64,000 nucleotides of DNA from Rhodobacteraceae bacterium EL129. GTDB taxonomy: Bacteria > Pseudomonadota > Alphaproteobacteria > Rhodobacterales > Rhodobacteraceae. This document shows, in pieces, positions 54,033-63,069 of the stretch. The number at the start of each line of letters is the position of its first letter. The first letter of the stretch is position 1. The position numbers and the translations under genes were made by a program. The notes beneath the pieces are model-generated. The model had not been told where the DNA came from. It searched no databases and saw only the letters and a list, made by a program, of their open reading frames with translations. The stretch covers positions 1,814,996 to 1,878,995 of the forward strand of contig ONZJ01000002.1 in assembly GCA_900313005.1 (NCBI GenBank), in the 5' to 3' direction.

Positions 54033-57000
54033 AACTTGATCTCGCTTTCCGACAGCCCCGATTGCTTGTCCTGACGATCATTTTGCTTCTTGTCGGGGGC
54101 TTTTCCGTGTTGACCACCATCGGGCGACAGGAAGACCCCACGATCACGAACCTCTACGCGATGATCAGCACTCCCTATCCGGGGGCTGAGGCGAGCCGTG
54201 TCGAAGAACTTCTTACCATACCGATTGAGGAACGCCTGCGCCGCATACCCGAGATTGACCTGATCGAATCAACATCCTCGGCGGATATTTCCGTCATCAG
54301 CGTCGAGCTGATGGCCTCGGTCGATGTGGACGAGATCGAGCGTATCTGGGCCGAAGTGCGCGACGCGTTGGAAGACGAACGCCCCAGCTATCCCGACGGC
54401 GCAGGGCCAAGCGACGTCGATACCGATTTCGCGAACACCTTCGCGGCCATCTTCGCGATTTCGGCCGAGCGCCCAGACATTCCGCCCGCGATCCTGGGCC
54501 GCTATGCCAATGCCCTCTCGTTGCAGCTGCAAAGTGTCTCTGGCACCAGCAATATCCAGACATTTGGCATGCCAAAAGAGGAAATCCGTGTAGAGATCCA
54601 GCCCGCAACTCTCGCCACGCTTGGCCTCACCGTGGCCGATGTTGCAGGGGCGATCACGCAGGCGGACGGGCGAACACGGGCTGGACGCCTCGCCAATGAC
54701 GGCCTCAACATGCAGTTGAGCGCCGCAGAAGAGATCACGACATTGCAGGATCTCTACGACGTGGATTTGCGCACCGATCAGGAGGCAGCACTTCACCTCG
54801 GCAACGTTGCTGATATTTCGCGCACTGTGCGCGACCCGGCAACGACCCTCGCGCTGCACAACGGCGAGGATGCGGTCCTCGTGGCCGCGCGGATCGAGGA
54901 CGGACAGCGGATTGATCGCTGGACCAGCGATATCCGTGCCGAACTTGCCGCCTTTGAGGCCACGGCACCGGATGGGCTCCGCATCGAGATGATCTTTGAT
55001 CAAAGCCGCTACACCAATGAACGGCTCTCGCAGGTTGCCTGGTCGCTTGCCATCGGGCTGGGTCTTGTCGTTGCCATCCTTCTCGTCTCGATGGGTTTGC
55101 GTGCGGCACTGATTGTGGGGGCAACGATCCCGCTGGTCGGCCTCGCGACCATTGCAAGCCTCTATTACGTCGGCGTGCCGATCCATCAAATGTCGATCAC
55201 CGGGTTGATCGTGGCCCTTGGCCTGGTTGTCGATGCCAATATCGTCATGGTCGACGAGATCATGCGCCGCATCGCATCCGGTCAGTCGCGGGGCAAGGCC
55301 GTCAGCGGATCAATTCGTCGGCTTGCCGCACCTCTGACCGCCTCGACACTGACCACGGCATTTGCATTCATGCCGATGCTGCTGCTTCCTGGCGCACCGG
55401 GCGACTTCATCAGCACCATCGCGATTTCGGTCATCCTCATGCTGGGCTGGTCGCTGGTGATCGCGCTGATCCTGACCTCGGGTCTCGCTGGTCGGCTATT
55501 GCATGAGCAGCGCGAAGATACTGCGCCGACGGCCTTGCTTGACAGGTTCGCAGCCCTTCTTAGCTGGGCCCTCGCGCACCCTCGCCTGTCCTTGTCTCTT
55601 TGCCTGTCGCCCGCGCTGCTGGGGTTTGCCCTTGCCCCATCGCTGCCCGAACAGTTCTTTCCTGGCGTGGACCGTGACCAGTTCCAGGTCGAAATTCACA
55701 TGGCCCCCGGCGTTCCAATTGACCAGACACGCGCCGCCGCCCAGGCCGTGGGGGACGCGCTGCGCGCCGACCCATTGGTTGAAAGTGTGACCTGGATGGT
55801 TGGGCGCGGCATTCCTGTGTTCTATTACAACGTGCTCAGCCAGGAAGGCAGCACACCGCATTACGCCCATGCCATGGTCGTAACCCGATCCCCCGACGCC
55901 ACGCTCGATATCCTGCGGCGGGTTCAGGGTAACCTTGGAGCCGATATTCCCGCAGCCCAGGTCGTGGTGCGCCGGTTGGTGCAGGGCCCGCCCGTCACAG
56001 CCCCGGTCGAAACCCGGCTTTTTGGTCAGGACGTGGCAAAATTGCGCGAGGTCGGCGAAGAGATCAGGCGAGTCATGATCGACACCCCAGGTGTTGTCGG
56101 CACCCGCGCCTCGTTGTCCGGGGGCGCCCCCGGTGTGACCCTAGAAATTGACGAGGCCCGCGCCGAAGCACTGGGCTACGAGAATGCCACGATTGCAGCC
56201 CAGATCGGCGATGCGCTTGATGGACGCCTGGGTGGTGCCATTCAGGAGGGCGAGGAGCAGATCCCCATCCGGGTGATGGCCTCGCAGGAGACGCGCCAGA
56301 GCATCAGTGCCATTGGTGATCTTTACCTGATCCAACCCAATGCCCGGGGCGGAGATGGCGATGCGTTTGCGGCCATGCCATTGTCCAGCCTCGCCACGAT
56401 CCATCTCACGCAGAAGGAAAGCGCCTTGCTTCGCCGCAACGGCGAACGTGTCAATATCGTGCAGGCCTTCACCTCAGCCGATGTCCTGCCGCAAAGCGTA
56501 GAGGCCGACCTTATGGCACGGCTCGACGCCGCTGGTTTTGACCTACCGCCCGGCATCAGCATGCAATCCGGAGGAGACAGCGACGCCCGCGACCAGACCA
56601 TGAGCGATCTTGAGGCCTCATTGGGCGTGATCGTCGTTCTGGCGGTGGCCACGGTCATCCTGACCTTCGGGTCGTTTCGCCTTGCGGCGATCTCCGGGAT
56701 CGTCTGCGTGCTGTCTGTGGGCTCAAGCCTTCTATGCCTATCTCTCACCTCGCAACCTCTTGGTATCATGGCTATTATCGGAATCATCGGTGCCATCGGT
56801 GTGTCGATCAACGCAGCCATCATCGTGATCACGGCGCTTCAAGACGACCTGCAGGCCCGTGGGCAGGATGGGAAGGCGATTGTTCAGGTTGTCAGCCGCT
56901 CGGTGAGGCATATCAGTTCAACCACGATCACCACTTTCGCCGGATTTCTTCCGCTCATTTTCGCGGGCGGAGGGTTTTGGCCACCCTTCGCAGTTGCGAT

Positions 57001-57133
57001 TGCAGGAGGGGTGCTTCTATCGGCGGCCATATCTCTGATCGTCACGCCGGTGCTTTTCGCCATTTTCTGGGCATCTCGCAATCGTTTGTTCGATCACCGC
57101 CTCGATAACATGGCGTCACTGCTTACAGATTAG
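54029..57133 (+). CDS. RND efflux transporter permease, proton-relay residues reduced
   Basis: 1034 residues, usual length for AcrB-like pumps, with twelve transmembrane helices and two large periplasmic loops. TM4 reads ALGLVVDANIVMVDEIMRRI: the first relay Asp (residue 402, AcrB D407) is kept but D408 is Ala. TM10 reads GAIGVSINAAIIVITALQDD: the AcrB K940 position is Ile (about residue 927). Such single-Asp pumps occur in many non-enterobacterial RND clades. Substrate unknown. Inserted between the MoxR gene and its likely VWA partner. Confidence 0.93.
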   Translation: MKLDLAFRQPRLLVLTIILLLVGGFSVLTTIGRQEDPTITNLYAMISTPYPGAEASRVEELLTIPIEERLRRIPEIDLIESTSSADISVISVELMASVDVDEIERIWAEVRDALEDERPSYPDGAGPSDVDTDFANTFAAIFAISAERPDIPPAILGRYANALSLQLQSVSGTSNIQTFGMPKEEIRVEIQPATLATLGLTVADVAGAITQADGRTRAGRLANDGLNMQLSAAEEITTLQDLYDVDLRTDQEAALHLGNVADISRTVRDPATTLALHNGEDAVLVAARIEDGQRIDRWTSDIRAELAAFEATAPDGLRIEMIFDQSRYTNERLSQVAWSLAIGLGLVVAILLVSMGLRAALIVGATIPLVGLATIASLYYVGVPIHQMSITGLIVALGLVVDANIVMVDEIMRRIASGQSRGKAVSGSIRRLAAPLTASTLTTAFAFMPMLLLPGAPGDFISTIAISVILMLGWSLVIALILTSGLAGRLLHEQREDTAPTALLDRFAALLSWALAHPRLSLSLCLSPALLGFALAPSLPEQFFPGVDRDQFQVEIHMAPGVPIDQTRAAAQAVGDALRADPLVESVTWMVGRGIPVFYYNVLSQEGSTPHYAHAMVVTRSPDATLDILRRVQGNLGADIPAAQVVVRRLVQGPPVTAPVETRLFGQDVAKLREVGEEIRRVMIDTPGVVGTRASLSGGAPGVTLEIDEARAEALGYENATIAAQIGDALDGRLGGAIQEGEEQIPIRVMASQETRQSISAIGDLYLIQPNARGGDGDAFAAMPLSSLATIHLTQKESALLRRNGERVNIVQAFTSADVLPQSVEADLMARLDAAGFDLPPGISMQSGGDSDARDQTMSDLEASLGVIVVLAVATVILTFGSFRLAAISGIVCVLSVGSSLLCLSLTSQPLGIMAIIGIIGAIGVSINAAIIVITALQDDLQARGQDGKAIVQVVSRSVRHISSTTITTFAGFLPLIFAGGGFWPPFAVAIAGGVLLSAAISLIVTPVLFAIFWASRNRLFDHRLDNMASLLTD

Positions 57134-57590
57134 ATTACAGACGCTCATCGTGGTTGCACGACGCCGAGTAGTCCAGAAGCCAGCGTCTGGGTCTGCGTCT
57201 GTGTCTGGGCGTTGCGGGTCCTTTTGCGCATCCATCCTTTGGGTTACGCACCACATCTATCGACACATATCGAAATGTGAACAACTGCGCGTTCTTACAA
57301 AGGGTGTGGCTTTAACGACTCACTCCACCATCCTGTTATCGTGAACAAAAATGGAACATGAGCCAGGTTATCCCAGTCAGAACAATTGGTCACATTTTCG
57401 CCTTATTTCGTCCTTACCGCCGACTAGATGGTTAGTAATAGATTACTCGACCCTGTTTGGGAAAAGGTCCAGGTGCCAGGCACGAGCAGCAAAAAGAAGC
57501 GCCACCCCTGCCTCCCTTCCGAACGAGGACACCGCCTCTGTGGCCGTTTGGCTGTGGGGCCTTCGGTGAAATTCTTGTTTCGGGGGACCG
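57134..57590. other. Intergenic region, 457 bp, no gene seen
   Basis: Contains a short low-complexity stretch with repeated GTCTGGG/GTCTG units (57183-57208) and A+T-richer sequence further on. Possible promoter region for the DUF2927 gene, but no clear -35/-10 pair was found. Open frames here lack motifs. Confidence 0.5.
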
Positions 57591-58958
57591 ATGCGTAAAG
57601 TTATACTTCCCATATGCCTGATGCTGGGAGCTTGTGTGGCAGGCACGACAAGTGAAACACCCAGCCGCGCCAATACCCAAGCTGTAGCGAACATGCCTGC
57701 CATGAAGGCGTTCTCGGCGCCGCGCCCGGTGCCCCCTTCCCGATCGAACCGCGACATTCACCGCGACTTCATGGAACTGACGTTCCAACTGGAATCGGGA
57801 CGGATGCTGTCGCAGTTCACCCGCTTTGAGGGCCCCGTTTCCGTCCGCGTCACAGGCAGCCCGCCTGCCAATCTGGCCCCTGATCTGAACCGTTTGCTGC
57901 ACCGACTGCGCAATGAGGCCGGGATCGACATCAGCCAGACCAACACGGCCAATGCCAATATCACCATTCAAGCCGTGTCACGGGCCGCCATTCGGCGTCA
58001 CTTGCCGAAAGCCGCGTGTTTCGTGGTACCCAACATTTCTGATCTCAGCGAATACCGCGCCGCGAAACGAAGCAGCATCACCAATTGGTCTGCCTTGCAA
58101 CGGCGCGAAAAGCTGGCGATTTTCCTGCCAAGCGATGCCAGTCCACAAGAGGTGCGTGATTGCCTGCACGAGGAACTGGCGCAGGCGCTGGGTCCTTTGA
58201 ATGATCTCTACCGTTTGCCGGATTCGGTCTTTAACGACGACAACGTGCATACAGTTCTCACCGGCTTTGATATGCTGGTGCTGCGGGCATATTATGCGCC
58301 CGAACTGCGCAATGGCATGACACGTGGTCAGGTTGAGGCCCGCCTGCCCGGTCTCCTGAGCCGCTTGAACCCAGCCGGTGACCAAGTGGCCCCGCGTTTC
58401 GCCCAGGCCACGCCACGCGCCTGGATCCGCGCCATTCAAACGGCACTTGGCCCCGGCACGCGCCCGGCGCAACGTCGCACCGCTGCGAAAGAGGCTGTGA
58501 AAATCGCTCAAACCCTGGGCTGGTCCGATCACCGCCGTGCCTTTAGCCACTTTGCCATGGGCCGCCTGAACCAAGGCAGCGATCCGCGCTTTGCGCAAAG
58601 CCAGTTCGCCCTGGCCGATCAGTTTTATCGACAGACCCCCAACACATCCTTGCATCAGGCCTATTCGGCCTCGCATATGGCCGCCCATGCGGTAAGCCGG
58701 GGTCACGGTCGTGCCGCACTTGCCTTGATCAATCCGCATCTGGCCACTGCCGAGCGCCACGAGAATGCCGCCCTATTGGCCACCCTTCTGCTGTTGCGCG
58801 CCGAAGCCCTGGAACTGGAGGGCCGCGTCTCAGAGGCACGCACCGTACGTATGGACAGTCTCGGCTGGGCACGGTACGGGTTCGGCGGGGACTATGCCGT
58901 GCGCGCCAAGCTGCGTGAAATCTCGGCACTGAGCCCGCTTAAGGGACCAAACGGCTAA
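57591..58958 (+). CDS. DUF2927 domain lipoprotein
   Basis: 455 residues. Lipoprotein signal peptide with lipobox LGAC (Cys about residue 15), Ser/Pro-rich linker, then the DUF2927 core (about residues 100-280): CLHEELAQALGPLNDLYRLP and DSVFNDDNVHTVLTGFDMLV. HEE in this segment resembles a metalloprotease-type HE pair but no full HExxH is present. The C-terminal ~170 residues are helical and TPR-like (AKEAVKIAQTLGWSDHRRAF). Family of unknown function, common in Rhodobacteraceae. Followed by a small membrane protein and a VWA protein. Confidence 0.82.
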   Translation: MRKVILPICLMLGACVAGTTSETPSRANTQAVANMPAMKAFSAPRPVPPSRSNRDIHRDFMELTFQLESGRMLSQFTRFEGPVSVRVTGSPPANLAPDLNRLLHRLRNEAGIDISQTNTANANITIQAVSRAAIRRHLPKAACFVVPNISDLSEYRAAKRSSITNWSALQRREKLAIFLPSDASPQEVRDCLHEELAQALGPLNDLYRLPDSVFNDDNVHTVLTGFDMLVLRAYYAPELRNGMTRGQVEARLPGLLSRLNPAGDQVAPRFAQATPRAWIRAIQTALGPGTRPAQRRTAAKEAVKIAQTLGWSDHRRAFSHFAMGRLNQGSDPRFAQSQFALADQFYRQTPNTSLHQAYSASHMAAHAVSRGHGRAALALINPHLATAERHENAALLATLLLLRAEALELEGRVSEARTVRMDSLGWARYGFGGDYAVRAKLREISALSPLKGPNG

Positions 58959-58974
58959 GACCAACGGGTAAACT

Positions 58975-59142
58975 ATGATCGTAATTATCGGGGCTTTCCT
59001 GGGTGCAGTGATCGGCGCCCTTGTCGCCCGCCGCCGCAAGGGCAAGATGGCAGATATCCTGCAATATGCCTTCGTCTATGCGCTGATCTTTGCGCTGGGT
59101 GGGTTGTTCGCGACCCTCATCATTCACCGCGCCGCGGTCTAG
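58975..59142 (+). CDS. Small membrane protein (55 aa), unknown function
   Basis: A 55-residue frame starting MIVIIGAFLGAVIGALVARR and continuing RKGKMADILQYAFVYALIF, ending IIHRAAV. Two hydrophobic helices flank a basic cytosolic loop (RRRKGK). It fills almost the entire 188-bp gap between the DUF2927 and VWA genes on the same strand, with 4 bp to the next ATG. Both the tight spacing and a coherent two-helix topology support it. The upstream RBS is weak. No family recognised. Confidence 0.75.
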   Translation: MIVIIGAFLGAVIGALVARRRKGKMADILQYAFVYALIFALGGLFATLIIHRAAV

Positions 59143-59146
59143 CCAC

Positions 59147-60331
59147 ATGTTTCTGCCCTTTTTCGAAACTCTTCGGAAAACCGGGATTCCCGTGTCTCTG
59201 CGTGAGTATCTGACCTTTCTTGAGGCGGTCTCGGCGGATCTGGTAACCTACGACATCGAAGGGTTTTACTATCTCGCGCGCACAGCGATGGTCAAAGACG
59301 AACGGATGATCGACCGCTTTGACCAGGCCTTTGCCGCCAGTTTTTCTGGCCTTGAACAGATCAGTGCCGAAGAGGTTCTGGAGGCCGTTGATCTGCCGCG
59401 CGAGTGGCTGGAGAAGATGGCCGAAAAACACCTAAGCGCCGAGGAGAAAGCCGAGATCGAGGCTTTGGGTGGCTTTGACAAACTGATGGAGACGCTCAAG
59501 GAGCGGCTCAAAGAACAGCAAGGCCGCCATCAGGGGGGCAACAAGTGGATCGGCACTGCGGGCACCTCGCCATTCGGCGCCTATGGTTACAATCCCGAAG
59601 GCGTGCGCATCGGCCAAAATGAAAGCCGCCACCAGCGTGCGGTCAAAGTCTGGGACAAGCGTGAGTTCCGCAATCTGGACGACACCGTCGAGCTGGGCAC
59701 GCGCAACATCAAGGTCGCGCTCAAGCGTCTGCGCCAATGGGCGCGGGACGGAGCCGCGGACGAGCTGGATCTGGACGGCACCATCCGCGCTACCGCCGAG
59801 CACGGCTATCTGGATGTCCAAACCCGGCCCGAGCGGCGCAATGCTGTGAAGGTTCTGCTGTTTCTCGACGCTGGCGGGTCAATGGATCCGCATATCAAAG
59901 TGGTCGAGGAATTGTTCAGCGCCGCACGTGCTGAATTCAAACATCTGGAATACTATTACTTCCATAATTGCCTTTATGAGGGCGTCTGGCGCGACAACCG
60001 CCGTCGTTGGAACGAGGTGACGCCGACATGGGAGGTGTTCAACACTTACGGGCCTGATTACAAATGTATCTTCGTGGGGGATGCAAGCATGTCACCTTAT
60101 GAAATCGCCTATCCCGGCGGGGCAAATGAACATTGGAACGAAGAGGCTGGCCAGACCTGGCTGCGCCGCGCACGTGACAACTGGCCGGATAACCTGTGGA
60201 TCAATCCGGTGCCCGAACGCAGTTGGCCCTACACGCAGTCGATTGGCATGATCCACGAGATCTTCGACGGTCAGATGGTCCCCATGACCCTGGCCGGGTT
60301 AGAGACCGGCATGAAGCAACTGGTGCGCTAA
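59147..60331 (+). CDS. CoxE-type VWA domain protein
   Basis: 394 residues from ATG 59147. The VWA MIDAS-type strand is VLLFLDAGGSMDPHI, the DxGGS variant of CoxE-like proteins. IGTAGTSPFGAYGYNPEGVR and YYYFHNCLYEGVW are family-typical. These proteins are the usual partners of MoxR ATPases in metallocentre maturation. The MoxR gene is at 51803-52642, on the same strand. Confidence 0.9.
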   Translation: MFLPFFETLRKTGIPVSLREYLTFLEAVSADLVTYDIEGFYYLARTAMVKDERMIDRFDQAFAASFSGLEQISAEEVLEAVDLPREWLEKMAEKHLSAEEKAEIEALGGFDKLMETLKERLKEQQGRHQGGNKWIGTAGTSPFGAYGYNPEGVRIGQNESRHQRAVKVWDKREFRNLDDTVELGTRNIKVALKRLRQWARDGAADELDLDGTIRATAEHGYLDVQTRPERRNAVKVLLFLDAGGSMDPHIKVVEELFSAARAEFKHLEYYYFHNCLYEGVWRDNRRRWNEVTPTWEVFNTYGPDYKCIFVGDASMSPYEIAYPGGANEHWNEEAGQTWLRRARDNWPDNLWINPVPERSWPYTQSIGMIHEIFDGQMVPMTLAGLETGMKQLVR

Positions 60332-60402
60332 TTAGCGCTTTGCGGACGCGCGGCGGTGTTGCACACTCTCGGTAACCCCATGTCTCAAAGAGGGAGGTCG
60401 CA

Positions 60403-60753
60403 ATGAAATCCATTGATCCACAAGACCGCAAAGTCGCAAATATCGCGACCGGAGAGTTTGTTCCGTTTCTGAGTGACACCGGTGAGATGGACGGCGAGGT
60501 GCTGCAAGTCAACGGCGGCAAACCGGGGTACGGCTTTCACGTCTACCGTATGGCTCCGGGCCAAACCACCATCGCGCATAAACACCTGGGCGACGAAGAG
60601 TTCTTGCTGATCGAAGGTGATCTGAAAGATCATGATGGCTATGTGTACAAGCCCGGCGATCTGGTCTGCCTGAAATCCGGCACCGAGCATTATTCAATCT
60701 CAGAAAATGGATGCCTGCTGGCCGTTTACCTGCCGGGGGCCGAAGGATTTTAA
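60403..60753 (+). CDS. Cupin-domain protein
   Basis: 116 residues. Cupin motif 1: PGQTTIAHKHLGDEEFLLIEG (His, His, Glu metal ligands), motif 2: KPGDLVCLKSGTEHYS. The single small beta-barrel is complete. Role unknown; small cupins are often sensors or isomerases. Stops overlap convergently with the next gene. Confidence 0.88.
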   Translation: MKSIDPQDRKVANIATGEFVPFLSDTGEMDGEVLQVNGGKPGYGFHVYRMAPGQTTIAHKHLGDEEFLLIEGDLKDHDGYVYKPGDLVCLKSGTEHYSISENGCLLAVYLPGAEGF

Positions 60754-61529
60754 CCCGCCTCAATCGCCAGGTGATAAAGATGCCATGTGGCGTGGCCTAA
60801 CAGCGGCAACACCACAAACAGCCCCAGGAACGCAGGGATCATCGCCAAAAACGTGGCCCCAGCGATGAAGGCCGCCCAGGCCAGCATCGGCCCCGGGCTG
60901 GCCGTCACCGTCTGAAAGCTGGTGATCATTGCGGTTACAAAATCCACCTCACGGTCCAGCAGCAGCGGCAACGCGATGACCGTGATCATGTAAAGCAAGA
61001 GCGCAAAGACCCCGCCCACCAGTGATCCCACAGCAAGCATCAAAAGCCCCTGAGAGGTCGTGTAAACCTCAAGCGAGGACATGACATTGGTCATCTGACT
61101 CAGCCCCAGAAACAGGGCAAAAATCATATGGGCCAGAAAGAACCAGAACAGAAACATCATGATGATGATGGCACATAGCGGTGGCAGTTGACGCCGACGC
61201 TGATAGGCAATGACGCCCAGAACGCCCTTCCACTCCAGCGGCCAACCCATCTGAAACCGGTGGCTGATTTCGTAAAATCCGACAGCAGCAAAGGGGCCGA
61301 TCAACGGGAAACCCATGGCCGCCAGAACCAGCCAATAGGTTTCACCTGTGCGGTAGGTCACCCAAACCATGATCCACCCCAGCACCACGTAAACCCCGGC
61401 AAACAGCAGCGCATAGCCCGGTGCACGGCGCATATCGGCCCAGCCCAACCGCAGGGCCTGCCCCAGCATAGAATATGTCACAGCCCCCAAGGCCGGAGCC
61501 CCATGGACACGGTCACGTGGTTCTTGCAT
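60750..61529 (-). CDS. DUF2189 integral membrane protein
   Basis: 259 residues from ATG 61529 (GGAGGAG upstream). Six hydrophobic segments, with WADMRRAPGYALLFAGVYVV near the N-terminus typical of DUF2189 proteins. Function unknown. A longer reading to 61571 has no RBS. Confidence 0.87.
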   Translation of the reverse strand: MQEPRDRVHGAPALGAVTYSMLGQALRLGWADMRRAPGYALLFAGVYVVLGWIMVWVTYRTGETYWLVLAAMGFPLIGPFAAVGFYEISHRFQMGWPLEWKGVLGVIAYQRRRQLPPLCAIIIMMFLFWFFLAHMIFALFLGLSQMTNVMSSLEVYTTSQGLLMLAVGSLVGGVFALLLYMITVIALPLLLDREVDFVTAMITSFQTVTASPGPMLAWAAFIAGATFLAMIPAFLGLFVVLPLLGHATWHLYHLAIEAG

Positions 61530-61597
61530 TAAGCTCTCCTCCTTGGGCGAACTTAGCAAGGCAGGGAACACCGTCTCTGATTTAGATCAAACCTTTT

Positions 61598-63004
61598 CTA
61601 ATGCAGCGGCGGGCGTGCAGACGGCCAGTTGGTGGCACGGTGATAAGCCTCGGCCAGCGCCAAAAGACCCAAGTCGTTGCCGTGGCGGCCGATCAGTTGC
61701 ACGCCCATGGGCAGGCCTGCCGCGCCAAAGCCGGCGGGCATGGCGACAGCCGGCAATCCGATCAGGCTGCACGGGATCACAAGCTCCATCCAGCGATGAT
61801 AGGTGTCCATGGACACACCTGCGACCTCACGCGGCCAAGTCTGCTCAATCGGGAAGGGCCAGACCTGCGCTGTGGGGATCGCCAGCGCATCATAGGTCTC
61901 AAACAGCTCTGCCGCGCGGCGATACCAATCCGACCGGATCACACTGGCCGCATGCACATCCATAGCCGACAAGGCCTGTCCGGTCTCAATCTCCCAGATC
62001 GCTTCGGGCTTGAGCTGGCCCCGGGTTTGTTGATCTTCCATCAACGGAGCCAGCCCAGAGGCGTTTGAAAAGGCCCGCAGCGTGACCCAGGATTGCCACA
62101 GTGCGTCACGCGAAAACGGCGGGGCGATCGCCTCGACCTCGGCCCCCTGTCCGGCCAAGACGTCAAGCGCCGTGCAGCATAGATCAAGGATACCTTCTTC
62201 GTATGGCAAGCCACCCCAATCCCCCAACCATGCAATGCGCTTGCCCTTGGCGTCAGGTGCCACGTCGCCCATCGCTGTATAGGGCATCGGATTGGGCACA
62301 CGTGCGTCAGGGCCGCTCATTACATCCAGTTGCAGTGCCAGATCACCGGGGCTGCGCGCCATGGGGCCATTGGTGGCCAGCTGGTGCAGGTAGGCCTCGC
62401 CCTCTGGCTCGGACGGGACCCGCCCCCAACTGGGGCGCATGCCAAAGAGGTTATTCCACCCAGCTGGATTGCGCAGAGACCCCATCATGTCCGAGCCATC
62501 TGCGATGCTCAGCATCCCAGTGGCCAAGGCCACTGCCGCCCCACCGGAGGAACCACCACAGGTGACAGCGGGATTATAAGGGTTCAACGTGGTACCATGC
62601 ACCGGGTTGTAAGTGTGGCTGCCCAGGCCAAATTCGGGCGTATTGGTTTTGCCGATGATGATCGCCCCGGCCGCGCGCAGGCGCGCCACATGCAGGCAGT
62701 CGGACTGGGCCATCTGCCCGGCAAATGCGGGCGAGCCTTGCGATGTGGGAAGTCCCTTTGCATCCGCCAGATCTTTGATCGCAATGGGCAAGCCGTGCAA
62801 CGGTCCGATGGGTGCAGTGGCATCCGCCGCCCGCGCCTCGGCAAACAGATCATCCGCGTCGCGCAACGAGACAACGGCATTCACACGCGGGTTCACCTCT
62901 GCAATCCGCTCAAGCGTGGCCTGCATGAGGGTTTCGGAACTTAGGCTTTTATCAGCGATACGGGCCGCCTGTTCGCGCGCATCTTTGCGTAGAATATCGG
63001 TCAT
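61598..63004 (-). CDS. Amidase signature family enzyme
   Basis: 468 residues from ATG 63004 (a TTG frame reaches 63046). Amidase signature with the Ser-cisSer-Lys set: Lys in LPIAIKDLADAKG, cis-Ser in CGGSSGGAAVALATGM and nucleophile Ser in DGSDMMGSLRNPAGW. Hydrolyses an amide; typical substrates include aryl or aliphatic amides, unknown here. Downstream of the peptide-type permease on the same strand and likely transcribed with it. Confidence 0.92.
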   Translation of the reverse strand: MTDILRKDAREQAARIADKSLSSETLMQATLERIAEVNPRVNAVVSLRDADDLFAEARAADATAPIGPLHGLPIAIKDLADAKGLPTSQGSPAFAGQMAQSDCLHVARLRAAGAIIIGKTNTPEFGLGSHTYNPVHGTTLNPYNPAVTCGGSSGGAAVALATGMLSIADGSDMMGSLRNPAGWNNLFGMRPSWGRVPSEPEGEAYLHQLATNGPMARSPGDLALQLDVMSGPDARVPNPMPYTAMGDVAPDAKGKRIAWLGDWGGLPYEEGILDLCCTALDVLAGQGAEVEAIAPPFSRDALWQSWVTLRAFSNASGLAPLMEDQQTRGQLKPEAIWEIETGQALSAMDVHAASVIRSDWYRRAAELFETYDALAIPTAQVWPFPIEQTWPREVAGVSMDTYHRWMELVIPCSLIGLPAVAMPAGFGAAGLPMGVQLIGRHGNDLGLLALAEAYHRATNWPSARPPLH

Positions 63005-63069
63005 CCTGCCATGAGGCCCGAATGTGCCCAAAGGTTCAAGAGACAAGTCGGTGAAATACGCCAGCCTTG

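Noticed and set aside
57183-57208. GTCTG-type short tandem units as a possible CRISPR or VNTR
   Set aside because: Only a few irregular copies over 26 bp, no spacers and no cas genes in the window.
57432-57971. Minus-strand frame of 179 codons
   Set aside because: Overlaps the DUF2927 gene antisense and lacks motifs or an RBS.
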